From positions 22,344-86,343 of the forward strand of contig JAVVHA010000007.1 of NCBI GenBank assembly GCA_032249735.1: 64,000 nt of DNA, read 5' to 3'. Shown here one piece after another: positions 9,581 through 18,279 of this stretch (positions within the stretch are counted from its first letter, which is position 1; every line of letters starts with the position of its first letter). This DNA comes from Dehalococcoidia bacterium. Lineage in GTDB: Bacteria; Chloroflexota; Dehalococcoidia; SM23-28-2; HRBIN24. Under the pieces are notes generated by a model. That model ran no database searches, was not told the origin of the DNA, and worked only from the letters and a program-made list of their open reading frames with translations. The translations under genes and the position numbers were made by a program.

Positions 9581-10566
9581 GCCTGTGGACTCCCACCCAG
9601 CCGCACGCGGGGGTCGATGAAGGCGTACGTGACGTCCACCACCAGGTTGGCCACCACGAAGGCGGTGGCCCCCATGAGGACGACGGCCATGATGCCGTCA
9701 TAATCACGGGCGAACACGGCCTCAAAGGCATAGGACCCGATGCCTGGGATCCCTAACATCGTCTCCAGGATGATGGAGCCGGAGAGGAGGGCGGCCATGG
9801 CGAACCCCATGAGGGTCACTAAGGGCAGGAGGGCATTGCGCAGGACGTGCCTCATGAGCACCATCCGTTCCCCCAGGCCCTTGGCCCTGGCGGTGCGCAC
9901 ATAGTCCTCTCCCAACACCTCCAGGGTCTGGGCGCGGGTGAGGCGGGCTACGCCCGCTGCCCCAGGCAGGCCCAAGGCCAGCATGGGCAGGACGATGGTC
10001 TTGCTGAAGAGCCCCACCTCTAGCCACCCGAAGAACTCCCTGACCTCCCAACCCCCCGTGGGGAGCCATCCCAGGCGCAGGGAGAAGACGTACTGCAGCA
10101 GGGGCACCACTAGCACAGCGGGCAGGGCGGCCAGGGCCAGGAGGGTGCCCATAATAAGAGGGTCGCGCCATGTCCCCTGCTGGGTGGCCGCCCATACCCC
10201 GGCCGGGATGCCTAAGGCGAAGACGAGGACAAGGGCAGCTAGGTTGTACTGGAATGTCACCCAGAGGCGAGGCAGCACCACCTCCGTCACCGGCAGGCCG
10301 TAATACTTGAAGCTGATGCCCAGGTCCCCCCGAAAGATGCCCCTGAGGTAGCGCGCGTACTGGACGAAGAAGTTATCGTCTAGGCCCCGCTCTTGGCGGA
10401 TGCGTTGGATGGTCTCCGGATCGGCCCGCTGGCCTGCCAGCACCCGCACGGGGTCGCCAGGGCCAAAGCGCCCTAGGGCGAAGGTGACCAGGCTGACCGT
10501 CAGGAGGATGAAGGGCACCCACAGCAGGCGCCGCAAGATGTAGGACCATAACTGGTCACGGCCCAT
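9577..10566 (-). CDS. ABC transporter permease, DppB/OppB type
   Basis: Partner permease of the adjacent OppC-type protein, 329 aa with about six membrane spans. It opens with the OppB-type segment SYILRRLLWVPFILLTVS, followed by the conserved FGPGDPVRVLAG and the EAA loop TARAKGLGERMVLMRHVLRN. ATG 10566 lies 6 nt after the binding-protein stop, and its own stop overlaps the next gene (GTGA). The three genes are coupled behind aspS. Family knowledge says oligopeptides, but glycosides and metals are transported by relatives. Confidence 0.92.
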   Translation of the reverse strand: MGRDQLWSYILRRLLWVPFILLTVSLVTFALGRFGPGDPVRVLAGQRADPETIQRIRQERGLDDNFFVQYARYLRGIFRGDLGISFKYYGLPVTEVVLPRLWVTFQYNLAALVLVFALGIPAGVWAATQQGTWRDPLIMGTLLALAALPAVLVVPLLQYVFSLRLGWLPTGGWEVREFFGWLEVGLFSKTIVLPMLALGLPGAAGVARLTRAQTLEVLGEDYVRTARAKGLGERMVLMRHVLRNALLPLVTLMGFAMAALLSGSIILETMLGIPGIGSYAFEAVFARDYDGIMAVVLMGATAFVVANLVVDVTYAFIDPRVRLGGSPQA

Positions 10567-10572
10567 CGGGCC

Positions 10573-12222
10573 CTAGCGCTCGAGCCTCACGTACCTCAGG
10601 TGCTCCATGACCAACGGGGGCACGAAGTAGCCCTGCACATAGGGCTTCACCACATAGGCGGAGCGGGGATGTAGCAAGGGGATCCAGGGGGAGTCCTGGA
10701 CGATGATCTGCTCCGCTTGCTGGTATATGCGGAGGCGGGCCTGGCGAGCCTCCTCGGTATCGGTGGGCATGGTGCGGGCCTGCTCCAGGAGCCTGTCCAC
10801 CTCGGGGTTGGCGTAGCCGGTGCGGTTGTCTGGGCTCTGGCTGTGGAAAAGGATGTCCAGGAAATCCTCCGGGTCCAGATAATCGGCGATCCAGCCCAGG
10901 GTCATCATATCGAACTGGCGGCGATCGACCTGCTGGAGGAAGGTGGCGAACTCCACCTGCTGGACCTGGGGCCGCACCCCCAGGTGCTGCTCCCACATGG
11001 CCTGTATGGCCTCGATGACGGGCCCTGGTGTCCCCCCCACGCCCGAGACAAGGAGGCTCGCATCCCGCAGGATCTCTGGCCCTCCCGCCTCCATAAGGAG
11101 CTTGCGGGCCTCTTGGGGGTCAAAGGGCAGGCCCTGAATGTCGGGGTTGTGGCCTGGGATGCCAGGGGGCAGGATGCCCTTGGCTGGCACCGCCATCTCC
11201 CGCAGGACCACCCGCGCCAGGGCATCCTTATCTATGGCCATGGCCAAGGCCCGGCGCACGCGGGGGTCATTGAAGGGGGGGCGACGGGTGTTGAAGCCCA
11301 CGTAGTAAGTAGCCAGCTCTGCTACCTGTTTCATCTCCTTATTAAGGGAGTCGCGAGGGTCGCGCACCCTCTCTATGTCGTTGATGCCCACAGGGGCCAC
11401 GTCCACCTCCCCGTTCTCATACATGGTGAGAGGGGAGCCGCCGGCCAGGAGAAAGGTGATACGGGATAGGGCAGGCTTGGGCTCCAAGTAGTAGTCGGGG
11501 TTGGGCTCCAAGACGATGCGCTCCCCCAGGCGCCACTCCCTGAGCTTGAAGGGGCCGGTGCCGATGGGCTGGCGTGTCCATCCGCGGGGGTTGCCCTCCA
11601 CCTGTTCCCGTTTCACCACGTAGGCGGTGGGGTAGGTGAGCTTGGCCAAGAAGTAGCTCTTGGGGGCGTCGATGGTGATCTGTAGGGTGAAGTCGTCGAT
11701 GACCTTTATGCCCGTCACCTCCTGGGCCCGCCCCCGGGCGAAGTCCCTGGCCCCCACGATGTCCCCCAAGTAGGTGAGGGCAACGGTGGAGCCGGTGCGG
11801 GGGTTTAGGGCCCGCTCCATGGAGTACTTGAAGTCGTGAGCGGTGACCATGCGGCTGCCATCGTGGAAGAGAACGCCACGTCGCAGGCGGAAGGTATAGG
11901 TGCGGCCGTCGGAGCTCACCTCCCACCGCTCAGCGATGTCGGGGACGATGTTCAGATCCTTGTCGAAGGTTACCAGTCCACTGAATATCTCCACGATATA
12001 GGTGGCAGAGGCCACATCGGCGGCCAGGGCCGGGTCGAAGGTGATGGGATCGGGCCCAAAGAGGCGCAGCTCCCCAGCCACTCGCTGCGGCAGGGCCTGT
12101 TGTGAGGAAGGACGCCCGCCCCCGCCGCGGCCGATGAAGACGGTGATAACCCCGGCGGCCACCAATACGGCTAGAGCAGCGGCGGCCAGCAGGACGAAGG
12201 TGAGGCGTCGCTCCTGGTTCAC
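10573..12222 (-). CDS. Extracellular solute-binding protein, family 5 (peptide type)
   Basis: Periplasmic-type or cell-surface substrate receptor of the neighbouring importer, 549 aa. An N-terminal hydrophobic segment at residues 9-30 is followed by a Gly/Ser linker and the SBP family 5 fold, with LRRGVLFHDGSRMVTAHDFKYS around residue 115-136. There is no lipobox cysteine after the hydrophobic segment, so it looks held by an uncleaved anchor rather than by lipid, or cleaved by signal peptidase I. It starts 13 nt after the aspS stop. Substrate not identifiable from sequence. Confidence 0.9.
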   Translation of the reverse strand: MNQERRLTFVLLAAAALAVLVAAGVITVFIGRGGGGRPSSQQALPQRVAGELRLFGPDPITFDPALAADVASATYIVEIFSGLVTFDKDLNIVPDIAERWEVSSDGRTYTFRLRRGVLFHDGSRMVTAHDFKYSMERALNPRTGSTVALTYLGDIVGARDFARGRAQEVTGIKVIDDFTLQITIDAPKSYFLAKLTYPTAYVVKREQVEGNPRGWTRQPIGTGPFKLREWRLGERIVLEPNPDYYLEPKPALSRITFLLAGGSPLTMYENGEVDVAPVGINDIERVRDPRDSLNKEMKQVAELATYYVGFNTRRPPFNDPRVRRALAMAIDKDALARVVLREMAVPAKGILPPGIPGHNPDIQGLPFDPQEARKLLMEAGGPEILRDASLLVSGVGGTPGPVIEAIQAMWEQHLGVRPQVQQVEFATFLQQVDRRQFDMMTLGWIADYLDPEDFLDILFHSQSPDNRTGYANPEVDRLLEQARTMPTDTEEARQARLRIYQQAEQIIVQDSPWIPLLHPRSAYVVKPYVQGYFVPPLVMEHLRYVRLER

Positions 12223-12235
12223 GGGGGCTGCCTCC

Positions 12236-14032
12236 TCAGCTTACCTCCTCCTCTTGTCGCACGCATATATGGAGCTCCTCCAGCTGTGCGGGGCCCACCG
12301 GTGCTGGTGCCCCTGTAAGGGGGTCGGTGGCCGACTTGGTCTTGGGGAAGGCGATCACCTCACGGATGTCGTCCTGGCCGCAGAGAAGGGCCACCAGGCG
12401 GTCAAGGCCTAGGGCGATGCCACCGTGAGGGGGCGCGCCATAGTCCAAGGCCTCCAGGAGGTGGCCAAAACGGGCCCACGCCTCCTCCGGCCCCATGCCC
12501 AGGAGGCGGAACATCTCCTCCTGCAGCTCTCGCCTATGTATTCGGATGGAGCCGCCACCCAGCTCCCATCCGTTGCAGACCAGGTCATAGGAGCGGGCGC
12601 GCACTCTCCCGGGGTCCCTCTGCAGCAGGGGTATGTCTTCCTCCTTGGGCGAGGTGAAGGGGTGGTGGACGGCGTACCACCGTCTATCTTCCTCGTCCCA
12701 CTCCAGGAGGGGAAAGTCCACCACGAAGCAGAAGGCCAAGGTTTGAGGGTCGGCCAGCCCACGGGTGTGGGCCAGGTGGCGGCGGAGGCCGTCCAGAGAC
12801 CTATTGATCACGTGGGGCAGGTCGGCCACGAGCAGGAGCATATCCCCGGGGCGGGCGCCTGCCCGGCGGGCCATGGCGGCCACCTCCTGAGGTCGGAAGT
12901 ACTTGGCCACAGGCGAACGGAAGTCGTCGGGCCCGAGGGCATCGGCCGCCCCCAGGATGGCGAAGGTGACCAGGCCCTTGGCCCCCAACCCTTGCACTAG
13001 CTTGGCCAGGTCTTCCACCTGCTTGCGGCTCAGGTCCGCCCCCTGGGGGAGACAGAGGCCCCTTACTTGCCCTCCCTGGGCCAGCACCTGGCGAAAGATG
13101 GCGAACTGGCACTCTTGCAGGAGGTCGGAGAAGTCCACAAGCTCCAGGCCATAGCGGATGTCAGGCTTATCGGTACCGAAGCGCCGTAGCGCCTCATCAT
13201 AGGGAATGCGGGGGAAGGGGCGGGTCACCTTCAATTCAGGACGGAAGGCTGCTACCAGGGCACACATGAGGTCTTCTATAAGGGAAAGGATGTCCTCCTC
13301 CTCAGCGAAGCTCCACTCCAGGTCCAGTTGGGTGAACTCAGGCTGGCGGTCGGCTCGTAGGTCCTCGTCACGGAAGCAGCGGGCCAATTGGAAGTAGCGC
13401 TCGAAGCCGGCTACCATGAGGATCTGTTTGTGCTGCTGGGGCGACTGGGGCAGGGCGTAAAAGCGCCCCGGATGGAGGCGGGATGGCACCAAGTAGTCGC
13501 GGGCCCCCTCGGGGGTGGGGACGGTCAGGATGGGGGTCTCGATCTCGATGAACCCCCTGTCCGACAGGAAGCGGCGGATGAACTGGGATACCTTGTGGCG
13601 GAGGACTATGCGCTGATGGAGACCCTCGCGCCTCAGGTCTAGGTAGCGGTATTTGAGGCGCAATAGCTCCTCCACCTCCGTCTCCTCGTTGACGTAGAAG
13701 GGAGGGGTGCGGGAGGAGTTTAGGATGGTGGCGCGGCGGGCCCGCACCTCTATCTCGCCTGTGGGCAGGCGGGGGTTTTCGGTGCCCGGGGGGCGCAGGG
13801 CCACCACCCCCTGCACCTGCAGCACGTACTCTTGGCGGGCAGCGTCACCCACCGGGAAGGCATCTGGCCCCTCGTGGGGATGGAACACCACCTGCACGAT
13901 GCCCTCATGGTCCCGCAGGTCGATGAAGATGAGCCCTCCATGGTCGCGGCGTCGGTGCACCCAGCCGGCCAACGTCACCTCTTGGCCCACGTGGTGACGC
14001 CTGAGCTCCCCGCAGGCGTGGCTCTTTAGCAT
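12236..14032 (-). CDS. aspS: Aspartyl-tRNA synthetase
   Basis: Charges tRNA-Asp. 598 aa from ATG 14032, the start of MLKSHACGELR where bacterial AspRS sequences begin; an upstream frame extension is rejected. OB-fold anticodon domain at 1-110 (VTLAGWVHRRRDHGGLIFIDL), class II motif 2 in CFRDEDLRADRQPEFTQLD, a GAD insertion domain in the middle, and motif 3 in GIALGLDRLVALLCG. The length with the GAD insertion makes it the bacterial-type enzyme. Discriminating versus non-discriminating behaviour cannot be decided by eye. Likely first gene of the transcript running on into the importer. Confidence 0.96.
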   Translation of the reverse strand: MLKSHACGELRRHHVGQEVTLAGWVHRRRDHGGLIFIDLRDHEGIVQVVFHPHEGPDAFPVGDAARQEYVLQVQGVVALRPPGTENPRLPTGEIEVRARRATILNSSRTPPFYVNEETEVEELLRLKYRYLDLRREGLHQRIVLRHKVSQFIRRFLSDRGFIEIETPILTVPTPEGARDYLVPSRLHPGRFYALPQSPQQHKQILMVAGFERYFQLARCFRDEDLRADRQPEFTQLDLEWSFAEEEDILSLIEDLMCALVAAFRPELKVTRPFPRIPYDEALRRFGTDKPDIRYGLELVDFSDLLQECQFAIFRQVLAQGGQVRGLCLPQGADLSRKQVEDLAKLVQGLGAKGLVTFAILGAADALGPDDFRSPVAKYFRPQEVAAMARRAGARPGDMLLLVADLPHVINRSLDGLRRHLAHTRGLADPQTLAFCFVVDFPLLEWDEEDRRWYAVHHPFTSPKEEDIPLLQRDPGRVRARSYDLVCNGWELGGGSIRIHRRELQEEMFRLLGMGPEEAWARFGHLLEALDYGAPPHGGIALGLDRLVALLCGQDDIREVIAFPKTKSATDPLTGAPAPVGPAQLEELHICVRQEEEVS

Positions 14033-14108
14033 GGCAATACCCAATATACCGCAGGGCCCAGCCACGGGACAGGGACGCCCTTGACGCCCTCGCCCGACGC
14101 CGGGCACT

Positions 14109-15311
14109 ATGGGGATGGACGTGCACAGCACCATTTCTTTATACATTCACATCCCCTTCTGTGAGCAGAAGTGCGGATACTGCGACTTTAACTCGTACGC
14201 TGGCCTAGAGGGGCTCATGGTCCCATATGTGGAGGCCCTGTGCCGCGAGCTGGCCATCTGGTCCGGCGCTCTAGGCCGGCCGCAGGTGGCGACCGTCTAC
14301 TTCGGCGGCGGCACCCCTAGCCTCCTTCCCCTTCCCCTTTTAGAGCAGGTGATGGAGGCGGTGCAGGATGGTTTCCGGTGTGATGGCCTGCGAGAGGTAT
14401 CCCTGGAGGCCAACCCGGGGACGGTAGACCTGGCTTATCTAAAGGGGTTGAGGGCGCTGGGGATTAATCGCCTCAGTCTTGGGGTCCAGAGCTTCCATGA
14501 CGATGAGCTACGGTTCCTTGGCCGTCTCCACTCAGCGAGACAGGCCCAGGAGGCCTACGCCTGGGCCCGCAAGGCCGGCTTTGACAACGTAAACCTGGAC
14601 CTTATCTTCGGCATCCCTGGCCAGGGCCTGCCTCGCTGGCGTAGGAACCTCCGTAAGGCCATAACCCTGGCGCCCGAGCACCTCTCCCTCTATGCCCTAA
14701 CGGTGGAGGAGGGGACGCCCCTTGCCCACCAGGTGGCTAGGGGGGATGTTCCCGCCCCAGACCCTGACCTCCAGGGAGAGATGTACGAGTGGGCGCAGGG
14801 GGCTATGGCCCAGGCGGGGTACGAGCATTATGAGATCTCCAACTGGGCCTTGCCGGGGCGCCGATGTCTCCACAACCTCTCCTATTGGCGTATGCTCCCA
14901 TATCTTGGGGTGGGCGCGGGTGCCCATTCCTGCCTTTGGGATGGGGAGCGCTATTACCGCTTCTGGAACGTCTACTCCCCCCGCAGGTATGTGAGGGCCG
15001 TGGGCGGGGCCTGCCCAGATTCCCCCTCCCCTTTGCGAACGTTTCTGGGCCGCCTGCCCTTCGTGGGAGGGGTGGACGAGGGAGGGCCGCGGCAGGCCCT
15101 GGCTGAGGCGGTGATACTAGGCCTGCGCCTCCTAGAGGGGGTGGACATGGGCCAGATCCAGAGCCGTTTTGGCCAAGACCTCCGGGAGAGTTACGGCGCT
15201 ACCATAGATGAGCTCTCATCCCTGGGCCTCTTGCTGGTGGAAGACCACCGCCTGCGCCTCACCCAGCGCGGGCTTCTCTTAGCCAACGAGGTGATGGCGC
15301 GCTTCCTCTGA
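14109..15311 (+). CDS. hemW: HemW-like radical SAM protein (coproporphyrinogen oxidase family)
   Basis: Radical SAM protein of the HemN/HemW family, 400 aa. The [4Fe-4S] motif is C18-x3-C22-x2-C25 in IPFCEQKCGYCDF, with YIHIPFC typical of HemW. Further family motifs are YFGGGTPSLL and SLGVQSFHDDELRFLGR. HemW members act as haem chaperones rather than as the oxygen-independent oxidase; the length and N-terminus fit HemW. Divergent from aspS with 76 bp between starts. ATG 14109 is used; ATG 14115 is an alternative. TTGACG at 14081 could be a -35, but no clear -10 follows at correct spacing. Confidence 0.88.
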   Translation: MGMDVHSTISLYIHIPFCEQKCGYCDFNSYAGLEGLMVPYVEALCRELAIWSGALGRPQVATVYFGGGTPSLLPLPLLEQVMEAVQDGFRCDGLREVSLEANPGTVDLAYLKGLRALGINRLSLGVQSFHDDELRFLGRLHSARQAQEAYAWARKAGFDNVNLDLIFGIPGQGLPRWRRNLRKAITLAPEHLSLYALTVEEGTPLAHQVARGDVPAPDPDLQGEMYEWAQGAMAQAGYEHYEISNWALPGRRCLHNLSYWRMLPYLGVGAGAHSCLWDGERYYRFWNVYSPRRYVRAVGGACPDSPSPLRTFLGRLPFVGGVDEGGPRQALAEAVILGLRLLEGVDMGQIQSRFGQDLRESYGATIDELSSLGLLLVEDHRLRLTQRGLLLANEVMARFL

Positions 15312-15316
15312 GGGCC

Positions 15317-16348
15317 TTAGAGGGAGTGGGCCCTCTTCACGGCCGCGAGGACAACCCCTATATCGGGACCGGGGACGTTGGGGCCATCGCCCAAGGGGTC
15401 GGGGGTGAAGTCCAGTCCCAAAAGGGCCTCAATACACGCCTGAACGGACCAGGCCAAGGCAGTCAGATGGTACCCACCCTCCAGGACGAACATGATACGC
15501 CCCTGGCATAGCTCCAAGGCCACCTCCTTCAGAATGGACGCCAGCTGATAGTAGCTGCGGCAGGAGAGGAGCATGTTGGCCAGAGGATCGGCGAAGTGGG
15601 CGTCGAACCCGGCGGAGACCAGCACTAACTGGGGGCGGAAGCGCCGCAAGGCCGGGACACACACCTCCTCGTAGACGCGCAGATACTCTTGGTGCCGGCA
15701 CCCCCGGGGCAAGGGGACGTTGATGGTGGTGCCCCGGCCTTCCCCCTCCCCCATCTCCCCCCAGTAGCCGGTGCCGGGGTAAAAGGGGTACTGGTGGGTG
15801 GAGAAGAAGAGGACGCGAGGCTCGGAATAAAAGGCGTCCTGGGTGCCGTTGCCGTGATGGACGTCGAAGTCCACGATGGCCACCCTCTCCATCCCTTTCT
15901 CCTCTAGGGCCACCTTAGCGGCCACGGCTACGTTGTTGAATAGGCAGAAGCCCATGGCCTTAGTGGGGGTGGCGTGGTGACCTGGTGGTCGCACCAGGCA
16001 GAAGGCGGAGTCCACCGTCCCGTCCACGATGGCGTCCAGGGCTGCCAGGCAGCCGCCCACGGCCCTTACGGCTGCGTGGTAGGAGGCGGGGCTGACGTAG
16101 GTGTCGGGGTCCAGCCAGCCGCCGCCCTCATCCCCCTTGGCCCGCACCTGGGCCACCAGCTCCCAAGAGTGAACCATCTCCAGGTAACGTGTGGAGGCAT
16201 CGCGGGCGGGGATGGCCACCATGCGCTTAAGGAGACCCGCCTCCTCCAGCCGCTCCATGATGGCCTCCAACCGCTCGGGCCCCTCGGGATGGCCCGGGCT
16301 CTGGTGCTCCAGGTAAAGGGGGTCGTAGACGTAGCCCACCTGGGTCAT
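15317..16348 (-). CDS. Histone deacetylase family protein (class II-like/acetylpolyamine amidohydrolase)
   Basis: Zinc hydrolase that removes acetyl groups, in bacteria probably from acetylpolyamines or acetylated proteins. 343 aa. Seen: RPPGHHA with the catalytic His pair H124-H125, DFDVHHGNGT with zinc ligands D162 and H164, SAGFDAH with the third ligand D249, and LEGGY near the end. Convergent with hemW (5 nt between stop codons) and divergent from selB (29 bp between starts). Substrate not deducible; an acetoin-utilisation type role is another annotation used for this family. Confidence 0.92.
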   Translation of the reverse strand: MTQVGYVYDPLYLEHQSPGHPEGPERLEAIMERLEEAGLLKRMVAIPARDASTRYLEMVHSWELVAQVRAKGDEGGGWLDPDTYVSPASYHAAVRAVGGCLAALDAIVDGTVDSAFCLVRPPGHHATPTKAMGFCLFNNVAVAAKVALEEKGMERVAIVDFDVHHGNGTQDAFYSEPRVLFFSTHQYPFYPGTGYWGEMGEGEGRGTTINVPLPRGCRHQEYLRVYEEVCVPALRRFRPQLVLVSAGFDAHFADPLANMLLSCRSYYQLASILKEVALELCQGRIMFVLEGGYHLTALAWSVQACIEALLGLDFTPDPLGDGPNVPGPDIGVVLAAVKRAHSL

Positions 16349-16377
16349 GGCTCGTCTGCCATGATACTAGGGACTCC

Positions 16378-18279
16378 ATGAAGGTGCTAGGATCCTTATC
16401 CGAGGCCATGTACACCATCGGCACCGCCGGCCACGTAGACCATGGGAAGTCCACCCTCATCAAGGCCTTGACGGGCATCGATCCCGACCGCCTGCCGGAG
16501 GAGAAGGCGCGGGAGATGACCATAGACCTGGGCTTTGCCTGGCTTCGCCTTCCCTCCAGTAGGGAGGTGAGCATCGTGGATGTGCCAGGCCATGAGGGGT
16601 TCATCCACAATATGCTGGCTGGGGTGGCGGGCATCGATCTGGCTCTTTTGGTGGTGGCGGCTGATGAGGGGGTCATGGCCCAGACACGGGAGCATGTGGC
16701 CATCTTGGACCTGCTGGAGCTCTCCCATGGGGTGGTGGCTATCACCAAAAAGGACCTGGTGGACGAGGAGACGTTAGAGCTGGTGCGGCTGGAGGTGGAG
16801 GAGCTATTGGCCGGCACCAGCCTGGCTGGCTCACCCGTGGTGGTCTGCTCGGCGGCTACGGGGGAGGGCTTGCCGGAGCTGGTGGATGCCCTGGAGAGGG
16901 AGCTGGCCCAGACACCGCCCAGGAGGGATATAGGGCGCCCTCGCTTGCCAATAGACCGTGTCTTCACCCTGCCTGGCCTGGGGACAGTGGTCACCGGCAC
17001 CCTAACCGACGGCTCCCTGGAGGTGGGGGAGGAGGTAGAGGTGGTGCCGGGAGGGCTGCGGGCCCGAATCCGCGGCATCCACAGCCACGGCCGGGCAGTG
17101 GAGAGGGCAATGCCCGGGCGACGCACGGCCCTCAACCTGCCAGGGCTGGAGGTGGAGGCCATCGAGCGGGGGATGGTGGTCACCAGGCCCAACTGGCTCG
17201 TCCCTACCACCGCCGTGGACGTGCGCCTGCGGGTGGTGCCCTACCTGCGACGACCCCTACGTCACAACATGGGCGTCATCTTCCATGCCGGGACGGCCCG
17301 TGTCTCGGGACGTCTCATCCTCCTGGACCGGGACGAGGCGCGGGCGGGGGAGGAGGCATGGGCGCAGCTGCGGTTATCGCGTCCTGTGGCAGTGGTGCGG
17401 GGCGACCGTTACATCCTGCGGGACCCCAATGATACCTTGGGCGGCGGCACCATCGTGGACGTACATGCTCCTCGTCACCGTCGTTTCCACCTGCCCACGC
17501 TGGTCCGCCTGGAAAGACTGGCCAGCGGCCCTCCCCAACAGCGGGTTCTGGAGCTCATGGGTCCCCATGGCCACATCACATGGGGGGAACTGATCGCCCA
17601 GGTGGCCATGGCGGAGAGGGAGGCCCGGCAGGTGGTGGAGGGGCTGATAGCCTTGGGCCAGGTGGTGGCCCTGCCGCCCCAGAGGCTGGAGGCGGATACC
17701 ACGTTGGCCACCTCCCAGGCCCTGGAACGTTGGTGGAGGGTGGCGGCGGAGGCCCTGGGGCATTACCATCGCCAGTGGCCCCTGCGGCGGGGGATGCCCC
17801 GGGAGGAGCTACGTAGCCGGTTGCACCTGCCGCCCAAGGCCTTTTCTGCCCTCATCTCCCTCTGGGAGGGGGAGGGGAAGGTGCGGTTGACAGGGGAGGC
17901 CGTGGCCCTTTCCTCCCACCGGCCGCAATTGGTGGGGGAGCAGCGTCGGCAGGCGGACCTCTTCCTGGAGGCATTGCGCCAGCGCCCTTACGCCCCGCCA
18001 TCTGCGGGCGCCTTGGACCCTGAGCTTCTCTCCTACCTGGAGGAGGAGGGGCTCATCGTGAGGGTGGCCCCTGATGTGGCCTTCGCCCGTGAGGCCTACC
18101 AGGAGATGGTGGATAAGGTGGTGGCCGCCCTCCAGGTCCAGGGGCGCATCACCCTGGCCCAGGTGCGGGACATGCTGGGCACCAGCCGCAAGTACGCCCA
18201 AGCCCTTTTGGAGCATATGGATCGTTGCCATATCACCATGAGGGTGGGGGACGAACGCGTCCTGCGGCGGCGGGACTAG
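16378..18279 (+). CDS. selB: Selenocysteine-specific elongation factor SelB
   Basis: Delivers Sec-tRNA to UGA codons that carry a SECIS element. 633 aa: GTPase domain with G1 GHVDHGKST, G3 DVPGHEGF and G4 TKKD, two EF-Tu-like beta domains, then a long C-terminal winged-helix array ending in TSRKYAQALLEHMD, the SECIS-binding type. Homology begins at MYTIGTAGHVDHGK, so ATG 16408 may be the true start; ATG 16378 is kept because a purine-rich AGGGA precedes it. Its stop overlaps the convergent secDF stop. selA, selD, tRNA-Sec and any in-frame-UGA gene are not in the window. Confidence 0.92.
   Translation: MKVLGSLSEAMYTIGTAGHVDHGKSTLIKALTGIDPDRLPEEKAREMTIDLGFAWLRLPSSREVSIVDVPGHEGFIHNMLAGVAGIDLALLVVAADEGVMAQTREHVAILDLLELSHGVVAITKKDLVDEETLELVRLEVEELLAGTSLAGSPVVVCSAATGEGLPELVDALERELAQTPPRRDIGRPRLPIDRVFTLPGLGTVVTGTLTDGSLEVGEEVEVVPGGLRARIRGIHSHGRAVERAMPGRRTALNLPGLEVEAIERGMVVTRPNWLVPTTAVDVRLRVVPYLRRPLRHNMGVIFHAGTARVSGRLILLDRDEARAGEEAWAQLRLSRPVAVVRGDRYILRDPNDTLGGGTIVDVHAPRHRRFHLPTLVRLERLASGPPQQRVLELMGPHGHITWGELIAQVAMAEREARQVVEGLIALGQVVALPPQRLEADTTLATSQALERWWRVAAEALGHYHRQWPLRRGMPREELRSRLHLPPKAFSALISLWEGEGKVRLTGEAVALSSHRPQLVGEQRRQADLFLEALRQRPYAPPSAGALDPELLSYLEEEGLIVRVAPDVAFAREAYQEMVDKVVAALQVQGRITLAQVRDMLGTSRKYAQALLEHMDRCHITMRVGDERVLRRRD

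Noticed and set aside
14043..14048. TATATT as a -10 for aspS
   Set aside because: It would start transcription only about 4 nt before the ATG and no -35 is visible; too weak to list as a feature.
15310..15335. Inverted repeat GAGGGCC/GGCCCTC between hemW and the HDAC-like gene as a terminator
   Set aside because: 12-nt loop, no T-run on either strand, and mostly inside the HDAC-like coding end.
16227..17210. 327-codon minus-strand frame opposite selB
   Set aside because: Ser/Arg-rich shadow of selB and the HDAC-like gene, no domain or ribosome site.
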